Made by a program: the position numbers and the translations under genes. A stretch of DNA of 64,000 nt. Source: Allobosea sp. BH3 (GTDB taxonomy: Bacteria; Pseudomonadota; Alphaproteobacteria; Rhizobiales; Beijerinckiaceae). Numbering within the stretch: position 1 is the first letter of the stretch; each line of letters opens with the position of its first letter. Shown one piece after another: positions 24,907 to 33,098 of this stretch. The stretch spans positions 742,978-806,977 of the forward strand of contig NZ_JAIMCA010000002.1 of assembly GCF_025499465.1 (NCBI RefSeq), read 5' to 3'. Below the pieces are notes generated by a model. The model was given only the letters and a program-made list of their open reading frames with translations, was not told where the DNA came from and did no database searches.

Positions 24907-26642
24907 CCACCGCGCTCGATCCCGTCACGCTCGCGGTCCTGAAGGGACGCCTCGAGCAGATCGCCAACGAGATGGACGCGACGCTCTACCGCTCCGCCTT
25001 CAACCCGATCATCGCCGAGGCCCATGACGCGTGCCACGGCCTCTACCACGCGACGACCGGCGACACGCTGGTGCAGGGCACATCGGGGCTGCCGATCTTC
25101 GTCGGCGCCATGGCTTTCGCCGTGCGCGCCGTGATCGCGCGCGTCGCAGCAGGTGCTGCGAACCAGCCCGGCGATACCTGGCTCTTCAACGACCCCTATG
25201 AAGGCGGCACGCATCTCAACGATATGCGGCTCGTCCGGCCGATCTTCCGCGACGGCGAGCTGTTCTGCTGGCTCGCCTCGGTCGGGCACTGGCTCGATGT
25301 CGGCGGCAACGTGCCCGGCAACTTCAACGCGCGTGCCACCGAGAGCTTCCAGGAAGGCTTCCGTGTCCCGCCGGTCAAGCTGATCCGCGGGGGCGAGTTC
25401 CAGCCCGACATCGTCGAGATCCTCAACGCCAATTCGCGCCTGCCGCAATCGAACTGGGGGGATCTCAACGGCCAGCTCAACGCGCTCGATTTGGGCGAGC
25501 AGCGGCTTGCGGCGCTGCTGGACGAATACGGCGTCGAGACCGTCTCGACGGCCCTCGACGGCTTCAGCGCCCGCGCCGAAGCCTTGATGCGGGCCGAGAT
25601 CGCCGCCCTGCCCGATGGCCACTACGTCTTCGACGATTTCCTCGACAATGACGGCATCAGCGACGAGCCGCTGAAGATCGCGCTCGACCTGACGATCGCC
25701 GGCGACGCGATGACGCTGGATTTCTCGCGCTCGGCACCGCCCTGCCGCGGCCCGCTGAACATCGCCTATTCGACGGCGGTCGCCTGCTGCTACGTCGCGC
25801 TCAAGCACATCTTTCCGCATGTGCCCGCCAATGCCGGCGTGCTGAAGCCGATCACCTTCATTATCCCGGAGACGACGCTGCTCGGCGTCAAAGCGCCGAA
25901 ACCCGTCGGCGGCTACACCGAAACGATCCTGCGGGTGATCGACACCGTCTTCGGCGCCTTCGCTTCCATCGCGCCCGAGCGGGCCAATGGCTCGCCTTAT
26001 GCGACGATCAATGCGCTCTCGCTCGCTGGCCATCGCGACGATGGCGGGCGCTATGTGATGTTCTCCTTCTTCGGCGGCGGCCTCGGCGGCAACCCGGAGG
26101 GCGACGGACTCAACCACGGCAACAACCCGATCTCGACGGCAACCATCCCGCCGGCCGAGATCCTGGAGGCGGCCTATCCGGTGATGTTCACGCAATGGGC
26201 GCTGCGGCCGGATTCGGCCGGGCCGGGGCGCCATCGTGGCGGCTGCGGCGCGATCTACGAGATCGAGGCGCTTGCCGCCGGCGGGGCCGATGTCTTCCTG
26301 CTCGGGGAGCGTGGCAAGTTCCCGCCCTTCGGCGTCGTCGGCGGGCAGGCTGCCGCGACCAACCGCTTCATCTACGACACGGCTGACGGGCCGAAATCGC
26401 CGCCGCTGGTGACGAAGATCGCCGACATCCATATCGCGAAGGGCCAGCGCGTCAGGCTCGAAAGCCCCGGAGGCGGCGGTTACGGCCCGCCACGCGAGCG
26501 TGAGCCGGCCAGCGTCGCCCGCGACGTGGCGAACGGCTATGTGAGCGCCAAGGCGGCGCGAGAGATTTATCGCGTCGCGCTCGACGCATCCGGCGCCGTC
26601 GATGCGACGGCGACCGCAGCACTGCGTTCGGAAGCTCCCTGA
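24903..26642 (+). CDS. Hydantoinase B / 5-oxoprolinase beta-type subunit (HyuB)
   Basis: 579 residues with HyuB family marks: DPVTLAVLKGRLEQIANEM at the N-terminus, FNDPYEGGTHLNDM, GHWLDVGG with the conserved His/Asp, the Gly-rich FFGGGLGG, and a C-terminal SPGGGGYG. The GTG start overlaps the upstream stop and the stop overlaps the HyuA start (TGATG). HyuAB enzymes use ATP to open hydantoin, 5-oxoproline or N-methylhydantoin rings, or in acetone/acetophenone carboxylases to activate ketones. The subunits are separate here, as in hydantoinases and caprolactamases. The substrate is not determined. Confidence 0.9.
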   Translation: MTTALDPVTLAVLKGRLEQIANEMDATLYRSAFNPIIAEAHDACHGLYHATTGDTLVQGTSGLPIFVGAMAFAVRAVIARVAAGAANQPGDTWLFNDPYEGGTHLNDMRLVRPIFRDGELFCWLASVGHWLDVGGNVPGNFNARATESFQEGFRVPPVKLIRGGEFQPDIVEILNANSRLPQSNWGDLNGQLNALDLGEQRLAALLDEYGVETVSTALDGFSARAEALMRAEIAALPDGHYVFDDFLDNDGISDEPLKIALDLTIAGDAMTLDFSRSAPPCRGPLNIAYSTAVACCYVALKHIFPHVPANAGVLKPITFIIPETTLLGVKAPKPVGGYTETILRVIDTVFGAFASIAPERANGSPYATINALSLAGHRDDGGRYVMFSFFGGGLGGNPEGDGLNHGNNPISTATIPPAEILEAAYPVMFTQWALRPDSAGPGRHRGGCGAIYEIEALAAGGADVFLLGERGKFPPFGVVGGQAAATNRFIYDTADGPKSPPLVTKIADIHIAKGQRVRLESPGGGGYGPPREREPASVARDVANGYVSAKAAREIYRVALDASGAVDATATAALRSEAP

Positions 26643-28705
26643 TGACTGCGACCTCCACGCCCAAGGCCGTCGTCGGCGTCGATGTCGGCGGCACCTTCAC
26701 CGACCTGTTCTGGTTCGACGAGGCGGCCAAGCGCTTCCGCACCGCCAAGGTCCCGTCCCAGCGTGGGGACGAGGCCAAGGGCTTCATCGCCGGGCTCTCA
26801 ACCTTCGGGCCGGTCGCCGGACTCTCATCGATCGTGCACGGCACGACCGTCGGGACCAACGCTCTGCTCGAGCGCAAGGGCGCCCGTGTCGGCGTCATCA
26901 CCACGCCGGGCTTCCGCGATGCGCTCGAAATGCGCCGCCGCGACCGGCGCCAGACCTGGGGGCTCTGGGGCGATTTCACGCCGGCCGCCTCTCGCGACTG
27001 CCGGCTGGAGGTGCCCGAGCGCACGCTCGCGGACGGCACGATCCGCACCGCGGTCGATCTCGACGCCGTGCGCGCCGCCACGCGAGACCTTGTCGGCAAG
27101 GGCTGCGAGGCGCTGGCGATCATCTTCATCAACGCCTATGCGAACCCGCAGAACGAACGCGCCGCTCTCGAAGCCGCACGCGAAATCTGGCCGAACGAGC
27201 ACATCGCCTGCTCTTCGGCGATCCTGCCGGAGATCCGCGAGTTCGAGCGAGCCTCGACCACGGCTCTCAACGCCACGCTGCAGCCCGTCGTCGGTTCCTA
27301 TCTCGGCCGGCTCGAGGATGCGCTGGCAGCCGACGGCTTCGTCGGGCGCTTCCACATCGTTCAGTCGAACGGCGGCGTGATGTCGACGGCGACGGCCCGG
27401 CGCCTGCCGGTCCGCACCGCGCTGTCCGGGCCGGCCGCCGGCGTCATCGCCGCAGCGGCCATCGCACGCGCGGCGGGTCATCCGGACATCATCACCGGAG
27501 ACCTCGGCGGCACCTCCTTCGACGTCTCGCTGATCGCGGGTGGGCAGGCGGCGCTTGCCGCCCAGACCACCATCGACTTCGGCATGGTGATCCGCACGCC
27601 GATGATCGAGATCACCACGATCGGTGCCGGCGGCGGCTCCATCGCCCGCGTCGATGCCGGCGGTTTGCTCGAAGTCGGCCCCGAGAGCGCCGGCTCCCGA
27701 CCCGGCCCGGTCTGCTACGGGCAGGGCAACACCCGGCCGACGCTGACCGACGCCAATCTCGTGCTCGGTCGCATCGACGGCTCCAAGCCGCTCGGCACGC
27801 TGCAGAGGCTCGATGTCGAAGCGGCGCGTGCAGCCATCGCCAAGGAGATCGCCGAGCCGCTGGGCCTCGACGTCATGGCGGCGGCGGAAGCGATCGTGAA
27901 GATCGCCAATGCCCGCATGGCCGGCGCAATCCGGCTCGTCTCCATCGAGCGCGGGCATGATCCGTCGCGCTTCATGGCGATGCCCTTCGGTGGCGGCGGC
28001 GCGCTGCATGCCGGCGCCCTGATCAAGGAGGTGGGCCTGAAGGGCGCGCTGGTTCCGCGCTTCCCGGGCGTGACCTCGGCGCTGGGCTGCGTCATCGCCG
28101 ACATCCGGCACGACGGCGTCCAGACGCTCAACCTGATGCTGGACGGCCTCGACGCCGGCGCCCTCGACACGCGCATGGTCGAGGCCGGGCGCGAGGCGCA
28201 CGCCGTCGTCGCGGATGCCGGCCTCTCGGTCGAGCGCATCGATGTGCTCTACGAGCTCGACATGCATTATCTCGGGCAGACGCACACGGTTTCGGTGCCG
28301 CTGCCGGTAACGCTCGGCGCGGAGGGAACGGGCGTCACGGCCGAGATCATCCGAGAGGCGTTCGAGGCCGCCTATGGCGCGGCCTTCAGCCGCCTGCTGC
28401 CAGGCATTCCCGTGCGCATCGTCACGCTGCGCAGCGCCGCTATCGGCAGGCGCCCGGCCTTCGATCTCGCGGCGCTCGCGCCCGAGGCCGGCGCCAGCCT
28501 CACCGACGCCCGCCGCGGCGCGCGCCAAGTCTATCTCGACGGCGCCTGGCATGAAACGGCGATCTGGTCGCGCCTCGACATTCCCGTCGGCAGCTGGATC
28601 GAAGGGCCGGCGATCCTGGAGCAGCCGGACGCGACCATCCTGCTCGACCCGGGCCTCGGCGCCGAGGTCGATGCCTTCGGCAACCTCGTGATCGTCAGGA
28701 GCTGA
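26642..28705 (+). CDS. Hydantoinase A / 5-oxoprolinase alpha-type subunit (HyuA), ATP-binding
   Basis: 687 residues. The N-terminal ASKHA-type phosphate loop GVDVGGTFTDLFWF, the second loop ITGDLGGTSFDVSLI, AGGGSIARVDAGG, and the C-terminal beta-domain (EGPAILEQPDATILLDPG) are typical of HyuA. It should phosphorylate the amide/lactam carbonyl so that HyuB can complete ring opening. It is translationally coupled to HyuB and followed after 2 bases by the isochorismatase-fold gene. The ATP-dependence of ring opening is family knowledge; the identity of the ring is inference. Confidence 0.92.
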   Translation: MTATSTPKAVVGVDVGGTFTDLFWFDEAAKRFRTAKVPSQRGDEAKGFIAGLSTFGPVAGLSSIVHGTTVGTNALLERKGARVGVITTPGFRDALEMRRRDRRQTWGLWGDFTPAASRDCRLEVPERTLADGTIRTAVDLDAVRAATRDLVGKGCEALAIIFINAYANPQNERAALEAAREIWPNEHIACSSAILPEIREFERASTTALNATLQPVVGSYLGRLEDALAADGFVGRFHIVQSNGGVMSTATARRLPVRTALSGPAAGVIAAAAIARAAGHPDIITGDLGGTSFDVSLIAGGQAALAAQTTIDFGMVIRTPMIEITTIGAGGGSIARVDAGGLLEVGPESAGSRPGPVCYGQGNTRPTLTDANLVLGRIDGSKPLGTLQRLDVEAARAAIAKEIAEPLGLDVMAAAEAIVKIANARMAGAIRLVSIERGHDPSRFMAMPFGGGGALHAGALIKEVGLKGALVPRFPGVTSALGCVIADIRHDGVQTLNLMLDGLDAGALDTRMVEAGREAHAVVADAGLSVERIDVLYELDMHYLGQTHTVSVPLPVTLGAEGTGVTAEIIREAFEAAYGAAFSRLLPGIPVRIVTLRSAAIGRRPAFDLAALAPEAGASLTDARRGARQVYLDGAWHETAIWSRLDIPVGSWIEGPAILEQPDATILLDPGLGAEVDAFGNLVIVRS

Positions 28706-28707
28706 CC

Positions 28708-29322
28708 ATGGCCGGCCCCATCTCCGCGCTCGACCGGACGGCGCTGCTGATCGTCGATCTCCAGAACGATTTCATCCATCCCGACGGCGCCTATGCGCGA
28801 GGCGGAGCCGCCTCCCCCGAGGCGCAGGCCCTGCCCGAGCGGCTGAAGCCCCTGGTCGAGGCGATGCGCGCCGGTGGCGGCCTTGTCGCCGCCACCCAGT
28901 TCACGCTCGTGCCCGGCCGCGGCGGCGAACCGCTGATCTCGCCGCATCTCAAGCAGATGCGGCCCTTCCTGAAGCGGGGAGACTTCCTGCCGGGCAGCTG
29001 GGGGCAGCAGGTCGTCGACACGCTCCAGCCGGTCGACGTCGCCGTCGAGAAGATCGCCTATTCTGCCTTCTACCAGACGCGGCTCGAATGGCTGCTGCGC
29101 AAGCTCGGGATCGACCATCTCGTCGTCGGCGGCATCGTCACCAATGGCGGCGTCGCCTCCACGGTGCGGGACGCCCATGTCCGCGACATCGACGTCACCG
29201 TGCTGGAGGATGGTTGCGCCGCACCGACGCCTGCGATGCATGCCGAGGCCATTGCGGGGCTGAAGCCTGTCGCACGCATCGCGAGCATCGCCGCGGTGCT
29301 CGGCGAGGTCGCGGCGCTGTGA
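28708..29322 (+). CDS. Isochorismatase-fold hydrolase homologue lacking the catalytic Cys
   Basis: 204 residues. The N-terminal IVDLQNDF has the catalytic Asp (D17), and EKIAYSAFY has the catalytic Lys (K115). The nucleophile position in the TNxC motif reads TNGGVASTVRDA, so the usual Cys is Gly148 (codon GGC, one base from TGC). Amidases of this family (nicotinamidase, N-carbamoylsarcosine amidase, maleamate amidase) need the Cys; true isochorismatases such as EntB and PhzD do without it. Position after HyuA suggests action on the ring-opened product, but amide cleavage by the standard route looks impossible. The stop overlaps the next start (GTGA). Confidence 0.88.
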   Translation: MAGPISALDRTALLIVDLQNDFIHPDGAYARGGAASPEAQALPERLKPLVEAMRAGGGLVAATQFTLVPGRGGEPLISPHLKQMRPFLKRGDFLPGSWGQQVVDTLQPVDVAVEKIAYSAFYQTRLEWLLRKLGIDHLVVGGIVTNGGVASTVRDAHVRDIDVTVLEDGCAAPTPAMHAEAIAGLKPVARIASIAAVLGEVAAL

Positions 29323-30722
29323 GCGCCATCCTGCCCGCGGAAGGCGTTGCCTTCGAGGCCAGCGCCGACGTCGTCATCGTCGGCGCTGGCGCGGCCGGAC
29401 TCGTCGCGGCGCTCGCCGCCAGCGAGGCCGGTGCAGAGGTGGTCGTGGTCGAGCGCGACGCCGTGCCCAGCGGCTCGACAGCCCTCTCGGCCGGGCTCAT
29501 CCCGGCCCCCGCGACGCGCTTCCAGCGCGAGGCCGGGATCACGGACAGCCCGGAGCTCTTCGCCCAGGACATCCTCGCCAAGGCCGATGGCGAGCCCGAT
29601 GCGGCGATCGTAGCCCTGCTGAGCCGGCGCATCGGCCCGGTGCTGGAATGGCTCGCCGATGCGCATGGGCTGCCCTTCGATGTCGTCACGAACTTCTCCT
29701 ATCCCGGCCATTCGGCGCGGCGGATGCACGGGCTGCCGAAACGGACCGGCGCGGAGCTGATCGACAGGCTGCGGGAGGCGGTCGAGCGCCGCGACATCCC
29801 TATCCTGACCGAATTCCGCGCGACGACGCTGTTCGCCGCTGTTGACGGCCGCATCGCCGGGCTTGCCGGCACGCGGCCCGGCGGAGGCGAGGAGCGCATC
29901 GGCTGCGCGGCGCTGGTGCTCGCCTGCAATGGCTATGGCGGCAACCGGGCGCTCGTGGCGCGCCATATCCCGGGAATGGCGGAGGCGCTCTGGTTCGGCC
30001 ATTCCGGAAACGAAGGCGACGCCGTTCTCTGGGGCGAGGCGCTCGGCGCCGAACTCGTCCACATGTCCGGCCATCAGGGCCATGGCTCGGTCGCGCAGCC
30101 GCACGGCATCCTCGTGACCTGGGCCACGATCATGGAAGGCGGCTTCCAGGTGAACCTGCATGGCGAGCGCTTCTCGGACGAGAGCCACGGCTATTCCGAG
30201 CAGGCGGCCACTGTCCTGTCTCAGCCCGAGCGCAAGGCCTGGACGATCTTCGATGCGCGCATCGCCGGCATCGCCCGCCAGTTCGAGGATTTCCGCAATG
30301 CGGAGGCTCAAGGCGCGGTCGTCATGGCCGACGACATCGCGACGCTGGCAGAACGGCTCGGCCTGCCTGCGGAGGCGCTCGGGCACACGCTCGCGGAGGT
30401 CGAAGCGCTGAAGGCCCGTGGGGGCATCGACCGGTTCGGGCGGGACTTCTCGGCGGGAGAGGCGCTCGCCTCGCCCTACTGCGCCGTGCGCGTCACGGGA
30501 GCGCTGTTTCACACCCAGGGCGGCCTCAGGATCGACACGGCAGCCCGCGTCCTCCGCCGCGACGACACGGCCCTTCCCAATCTCTTCGCCTGCGGCGGCG
30601 CCGCTGTCGGCGTCTCCGGCTCGCGGGCGGCGGGCTATCTCTCGGGGAACGGGCTGCTGACGGCCATCGGCCTCGGCGCGCTCGCAGGCGAACAGGCGGC
30701 GCGCTTCTCGCGGCAAGCCTAA
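29319..30722 (+). CDS. FAD-dependent oxidoreductase of the fumarate reductase/3-ketosteroid dehydrogenase type
   Basis: 467 residues. The N-terminal Rossmann motif is VVIVGAGAAGLVAALAASEAG, with ERDAVPSGSTALSAG covering the flavin, a Gly-rich CNGYGGN in the mid region, an active-site His/Gly stretch FHTQGGLRIDT, and a C-terminal GSRAAGYLSGNG with the Arg that holds the carboxylate in fumarate reductases. No haem domain or signal peptide is present. It probably adds or removes a double bond next to a carbonyl/carboxylate, so it could prepare the substrate for hydration or ring opening. It is the last gene of the GntR-headed operon. Confidence 0.88.
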   Translation: MSAILPAEGVAFEASADVVIVGAGAAGLVAALAASEAGAEVVVVERDAVPSGSTALSAGLIPAPATRFQREAGITDSPELFAQDILAKADGEPDAAIVALLSRRIGPVLEWLADAHGLPFDVVTNFSYPGHSARRMHGLPKRTGAELIDRLREAVERRDIPILTEFRATTLFAAVDGRIAGLAGTRPGGGEERIGCAALVLACNGYGGNRALVARHIPGMAEALWFGHSGNEGDAVLWGEALGAELVHMSGHQGHGSVAQPHGILVTWATIMEGGFQVNLHGERFSDESHGYSEQAATVLSQPERKAWTIFDARIAGIARQFEDFRNAEAQGAVVMADDIATLAERLGLPAEALGHTLAEVEALKARGGIDRFGRDFSAGEALASPYCAVRVTGALFHTQGGLRIDTAARVLRRDDTALPNLFACGGAAVGVSGSRAAGYLSGNGLLTAIGLGALAGEQAARFSRQA

Positions 30723-31276
30723 GCGTCCAGCGTTCACACCGGGCTGTCGTCGGGGTTTCTTAAGTGAAATCGGCTCTTTCGGCCCCGAGATAAATGCGAA
30801 CCGATCGTCCCGGATGCCGTTACGAAGCAGCACGTCCGCCGCCGCCGAGGCAGTCTGCGGAGGCTACGCCCCGCCAGCCGAGACGTTGAATGCTCGCGGC
30901 TAGGCCTTCTGCCAATTTGGCCGCAGGCCAGCGCATGGGCTTTTCTCATCAAAGAGAGCCTGCCTAAGGCGGCGCTTATCAAAAAATTTGGAGTGCAGCC
31001 CAATAAGCCGCTGTCCAAACTCGCAAGCAGGACAGCGCTTCTACATATGGCCGCTTAACAGATTTTAACGTCTGCTTTCGGGCAAGTGAACAAGATCAGC
31101 TTTTGGCGCATCTCGCCCGTATCAGAGACGGCGTCTGTGGCCTATTCCTGACGGTGACAATGGGCGCGAGATCTTTCTCTGAATTGTGCAGCCCTTGCGT
31201 GTCCACTTCAGTGTAAAGCGCAGGGTCCCAAGGCTCCCACGCTGCTGCGGGCAGTGCGACCCTCGGCACCCGATGA
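30723..31276. other. Gene-poor interval of about 550 bases
   Basis: I see no convincing gene. The short open frames here (for example 30734-31018 minus strand) lack start sites, motifs and the strong third-position GC bias of neighbours. The base composition is visibly more A/T-rich around 30960-31090. It separates the GntR operon from the MBL hydrolase and may hold the promoter of the latter. Confidence 0.5.
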
Positions 31277-31294
31277 ATGAAGGGAACGTATAAC

Positions 31295-32122
31295 TTGGCC
31301 TTCCTGAAAGAACCGGAGCCTCGCCGCCGCGAGGCTCTCTTTGTCCTGCCGGGCATCAGGCGGATCGTCGCGAACAATCCGAGCCTGATGACGTATCACG
31401 GAACCAACACCTATCTGATCGAGACCAGCGATGGGGCCATCGTCCTCGACCCCGGCCCGGATGACGATGGGCACCTCGACGACGTGATCGCGGCGACGCA
31501 TGGCGCGGTATCCGCAATCCTCCTCAGCCACTCCCATTCGGATCATCTTGGCGCCACATCCTCGTTGAAGGCTCGCACGAGAGCGCCGGTCTTCGCCTTC
31601 CATCGCCCAGCCGACCCCTCCTTCGAGCCCGACGGGCTGATCCGGAACGGGGATATCGTGGCCGGAATGACCGCGATCCACACGCCGGGGCATGCGAGCG
31701 ATCACCTTTGCTTCGCCAGGCCGGACGGAGTCGTCTTCAGCGCCGATCATGTCATGTCGTGGTCGAGCAGCATCGTTTCGCCGCCCGACGGCAACATGGC
31801 CGCCTATTGCGACAGTCTTCGCGTGATGCTGTCGCGCGACGATCGGCTGTACCTTCCCGGACATGGCCCGGCCTTGCCGAATCCACGGCCCTATGTCGCC
31901 GATTTGCTCAAGCGCAGAATCCTGCGGGAGGAGGCCATCTTCGCCGCCCTTGCGGCTGGGCCGGCAACGGCGTGGGACCTGATGGACCGACTTTACTCAA
32001 AGACCGACCCGTGGCTGCGCCGGGCGGCCGAACGGAATGTCCTCGCCCATCTCGACAAGCTGCATTCGGAAGGTCTGGTGGAGCAGATCGACGATCGCTG
32101 GCAGACCCGGCGAACCGTCTGA
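31295..32122 (+). CDS. Metallo-beta-lactamase-fold hydrolase (LACTB2/glyoxalase II-like)
   Basis: 275 residues. The zinc motif SHSHSDHLG (HxHxDH) is followed by HTPGHASDH, FSADHVMSWSSS and LPGHGP with the remaining ligands. A C-terminal winged-helix-like part (about 200-270) resembles the LACTB2 subgroup. I chose the TTG at 31295 because AAGGGAA lies just upstream and homologous proteins begin near AFLKEPEPRR; an in-frame ATG at 31277 is the alternative. It precedes the IclR-controlled beta-oxidation cluster and may hydrolyse a thioester or lactone in that pathway, but this is positional inference. Confidence 0.87.
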   Translation: MAFLKEPEPRRREALFVLPGIRRIVANNPSLMTYHGTNTYLIETSDGAIVLDPGPDDDGHLDDVIAATHGAVSAILLSHSHSDHLGATSSLKARTRAPVFAFHRPADPSFEPDGLIRNGDIVAGMTAIHTPGHASDHLCFARPDGVVFSADHVMSWSSSIVSPPDGNMAAYCDSLRVMLSRDDRLYLPGHGPALPNPRPYVADLLKRRILREEAIFAALAAGPATAWDLMDRLYSKTDPWLRRAAERNVLAHLDKLHSEGLVEQIDDRWQTRRTV

Positions 32123-32161
32123 GCGGCCGCCTGCAGGCGCGAGCCGATGCCGGCGCGCCGG

Positions 32162-32965
32162 TCAGTCCGCGCCGAGGATCCTGGCGATCCGCCTGGCGAC
32201 ATTCAGCAGGCGCATCCCGATCTCGTCCAGGTCATCGGTCTTCAGGGACAGGGATGACCCCCCGCAATTGAGCGCAAACGGCCGCGATCCGTGCAGAAGT
32301 ATTGGCACTCCGACGGAGTTGACCTCCTGTTTCCACTCCCCGATCGAGCGAACGAAGCCCTTCTCGGCGAATTCTGTCACCGCAATTGCGATGCCTGATC
32401 GAATCGCATCGGGGTCGGCTTCGTGCGCGCACAGCTGGTCGACGATGCGGGCACGCACCGGCTCGTCCAGGCCGGCGAGATAGGCGCGTCCCATCGAGGA
32501 GGTCGCCATCTTGATATGCGAGCCGATTTCGATGCCAAGCCGCAGCGGACTGGAGCCGCGGCATTCCTCGACATAGATCATGGTGCGCTGGTCAGGCGTC
32601 CCGAGCGCGACCGACGCGCCCACCTGATCCGCAAGCTCCTGCATCAGCGGCCGAGCCACATCGCGGATCGCCAGGCTTCCGAGCGCCGAAAATCCGAGCG
32701 CCAATACCGAGGCCGAGAGCGAATATTGCCCGCTGCTCGAGGAATATTCGAGGTAGCCAAGCTTGCTCAGCGTGTAGGTGAGACGGGAGATGGTCGATTT
32801 CGCCAAGCCGGTCCGCTCGGCGAGTTCTTGGTTCCCCAGCATTCTGTCACCGCGTTTGAAGGCGCGCATGACACCCAGGCCGCGCGCCAGGGCCGTGACG
32901 AAACGGGGATCATCCGTCGCGTCCTGATCCTCCAGCAGGTTCACCTGCGTTTCGCGCTTGCGCAT
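32162..32965 (-). CDS. IclR-family transcriptional regulator
   Basis: 267 residues. The winged helix at about 20-85 (NQELAERTGLAKSTISRLTYTLSKLGYL) is followed by the IclR effector domain (VGASVALGTPDQRTMIYVEE, ATSSMGRAYLAG, SVGVPI). The ATG at 32965 is preferred; a TTG at 33025 would add 20 residues of low-complexity sequence. It is divergent from the acyl-CoA dehydrogenase gene with a palindrome GGAATTAAATTCC in the shared region, so it should autoregulate and control the beta-oxidation operon. Confidence 0.9.
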   Translation of the reverse strand: MRKRETQVNLLEDQDATDDPRFVTALARGLGVMRAFKRGDRMLGNQELAERTGLAKSTISRLTYTLSKLGYLEYSSSSGQYSLSASVLALGFSALGSLAIRDVARPLMQELADQVGASVALGTPDQRTMIYVEECRGSSPLRLGIEIGSHIKMATSSMGRAYLAGLDEPVRARIVDQLCAHEADPDAIRSGIAIAVTEFAEKGFVRSIGEWKQEVNSVGVPILLHGSRPFALNCGGSSLSLKTDDLDEIGMRLLNVARRIARILGAD

Positions 32966-33071
32966 TCTGCCCGTCTCGCCCTCTGGCCCAGCCGCCTTGC
33001 CCAGCCCGCAGCCTTCCCGGCGCAAAGCGTCTTGACGGCTTGATAGACGATATGCGACGAATCACAATAAT

Positions 33072-33098
33072 GGAATTAAATTCCGTGGAGCGGAATTA
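33072..33098. promoter_or_regulatory. IclR-type operator next to the acyl-CoA dehydrogenase start
   Basis: A perfect 13-base palindrome, GGAATT-A-AATTCC (33072-33084), is followed by a second half-site GGAATTA (33092-33098) that abuts the ATG at 33099. The half-site shape matches IclR-family operators. Binding here would block translation-initiation-proximal DNA or transcription of the operon. Confidence 0.6.

Noticed and set aside
28708..29322. Annotation as N-carbamoylsarcosine amidase or nicotinamidase because of position after HyuAB
   Set aside because: The nucleophilic Cys is Gly148, so a standard cysteine amidase reaction is not supported; together with absent creatinine genes this also weakens a creatinine/N-methylhydantoin pathway reading.
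30734..31018. Possible small minus-strand gene in the spacer
   Set aside because: No ribosome site, no hydrophobic or domain pattern, and composition unlike neighbouring genes.
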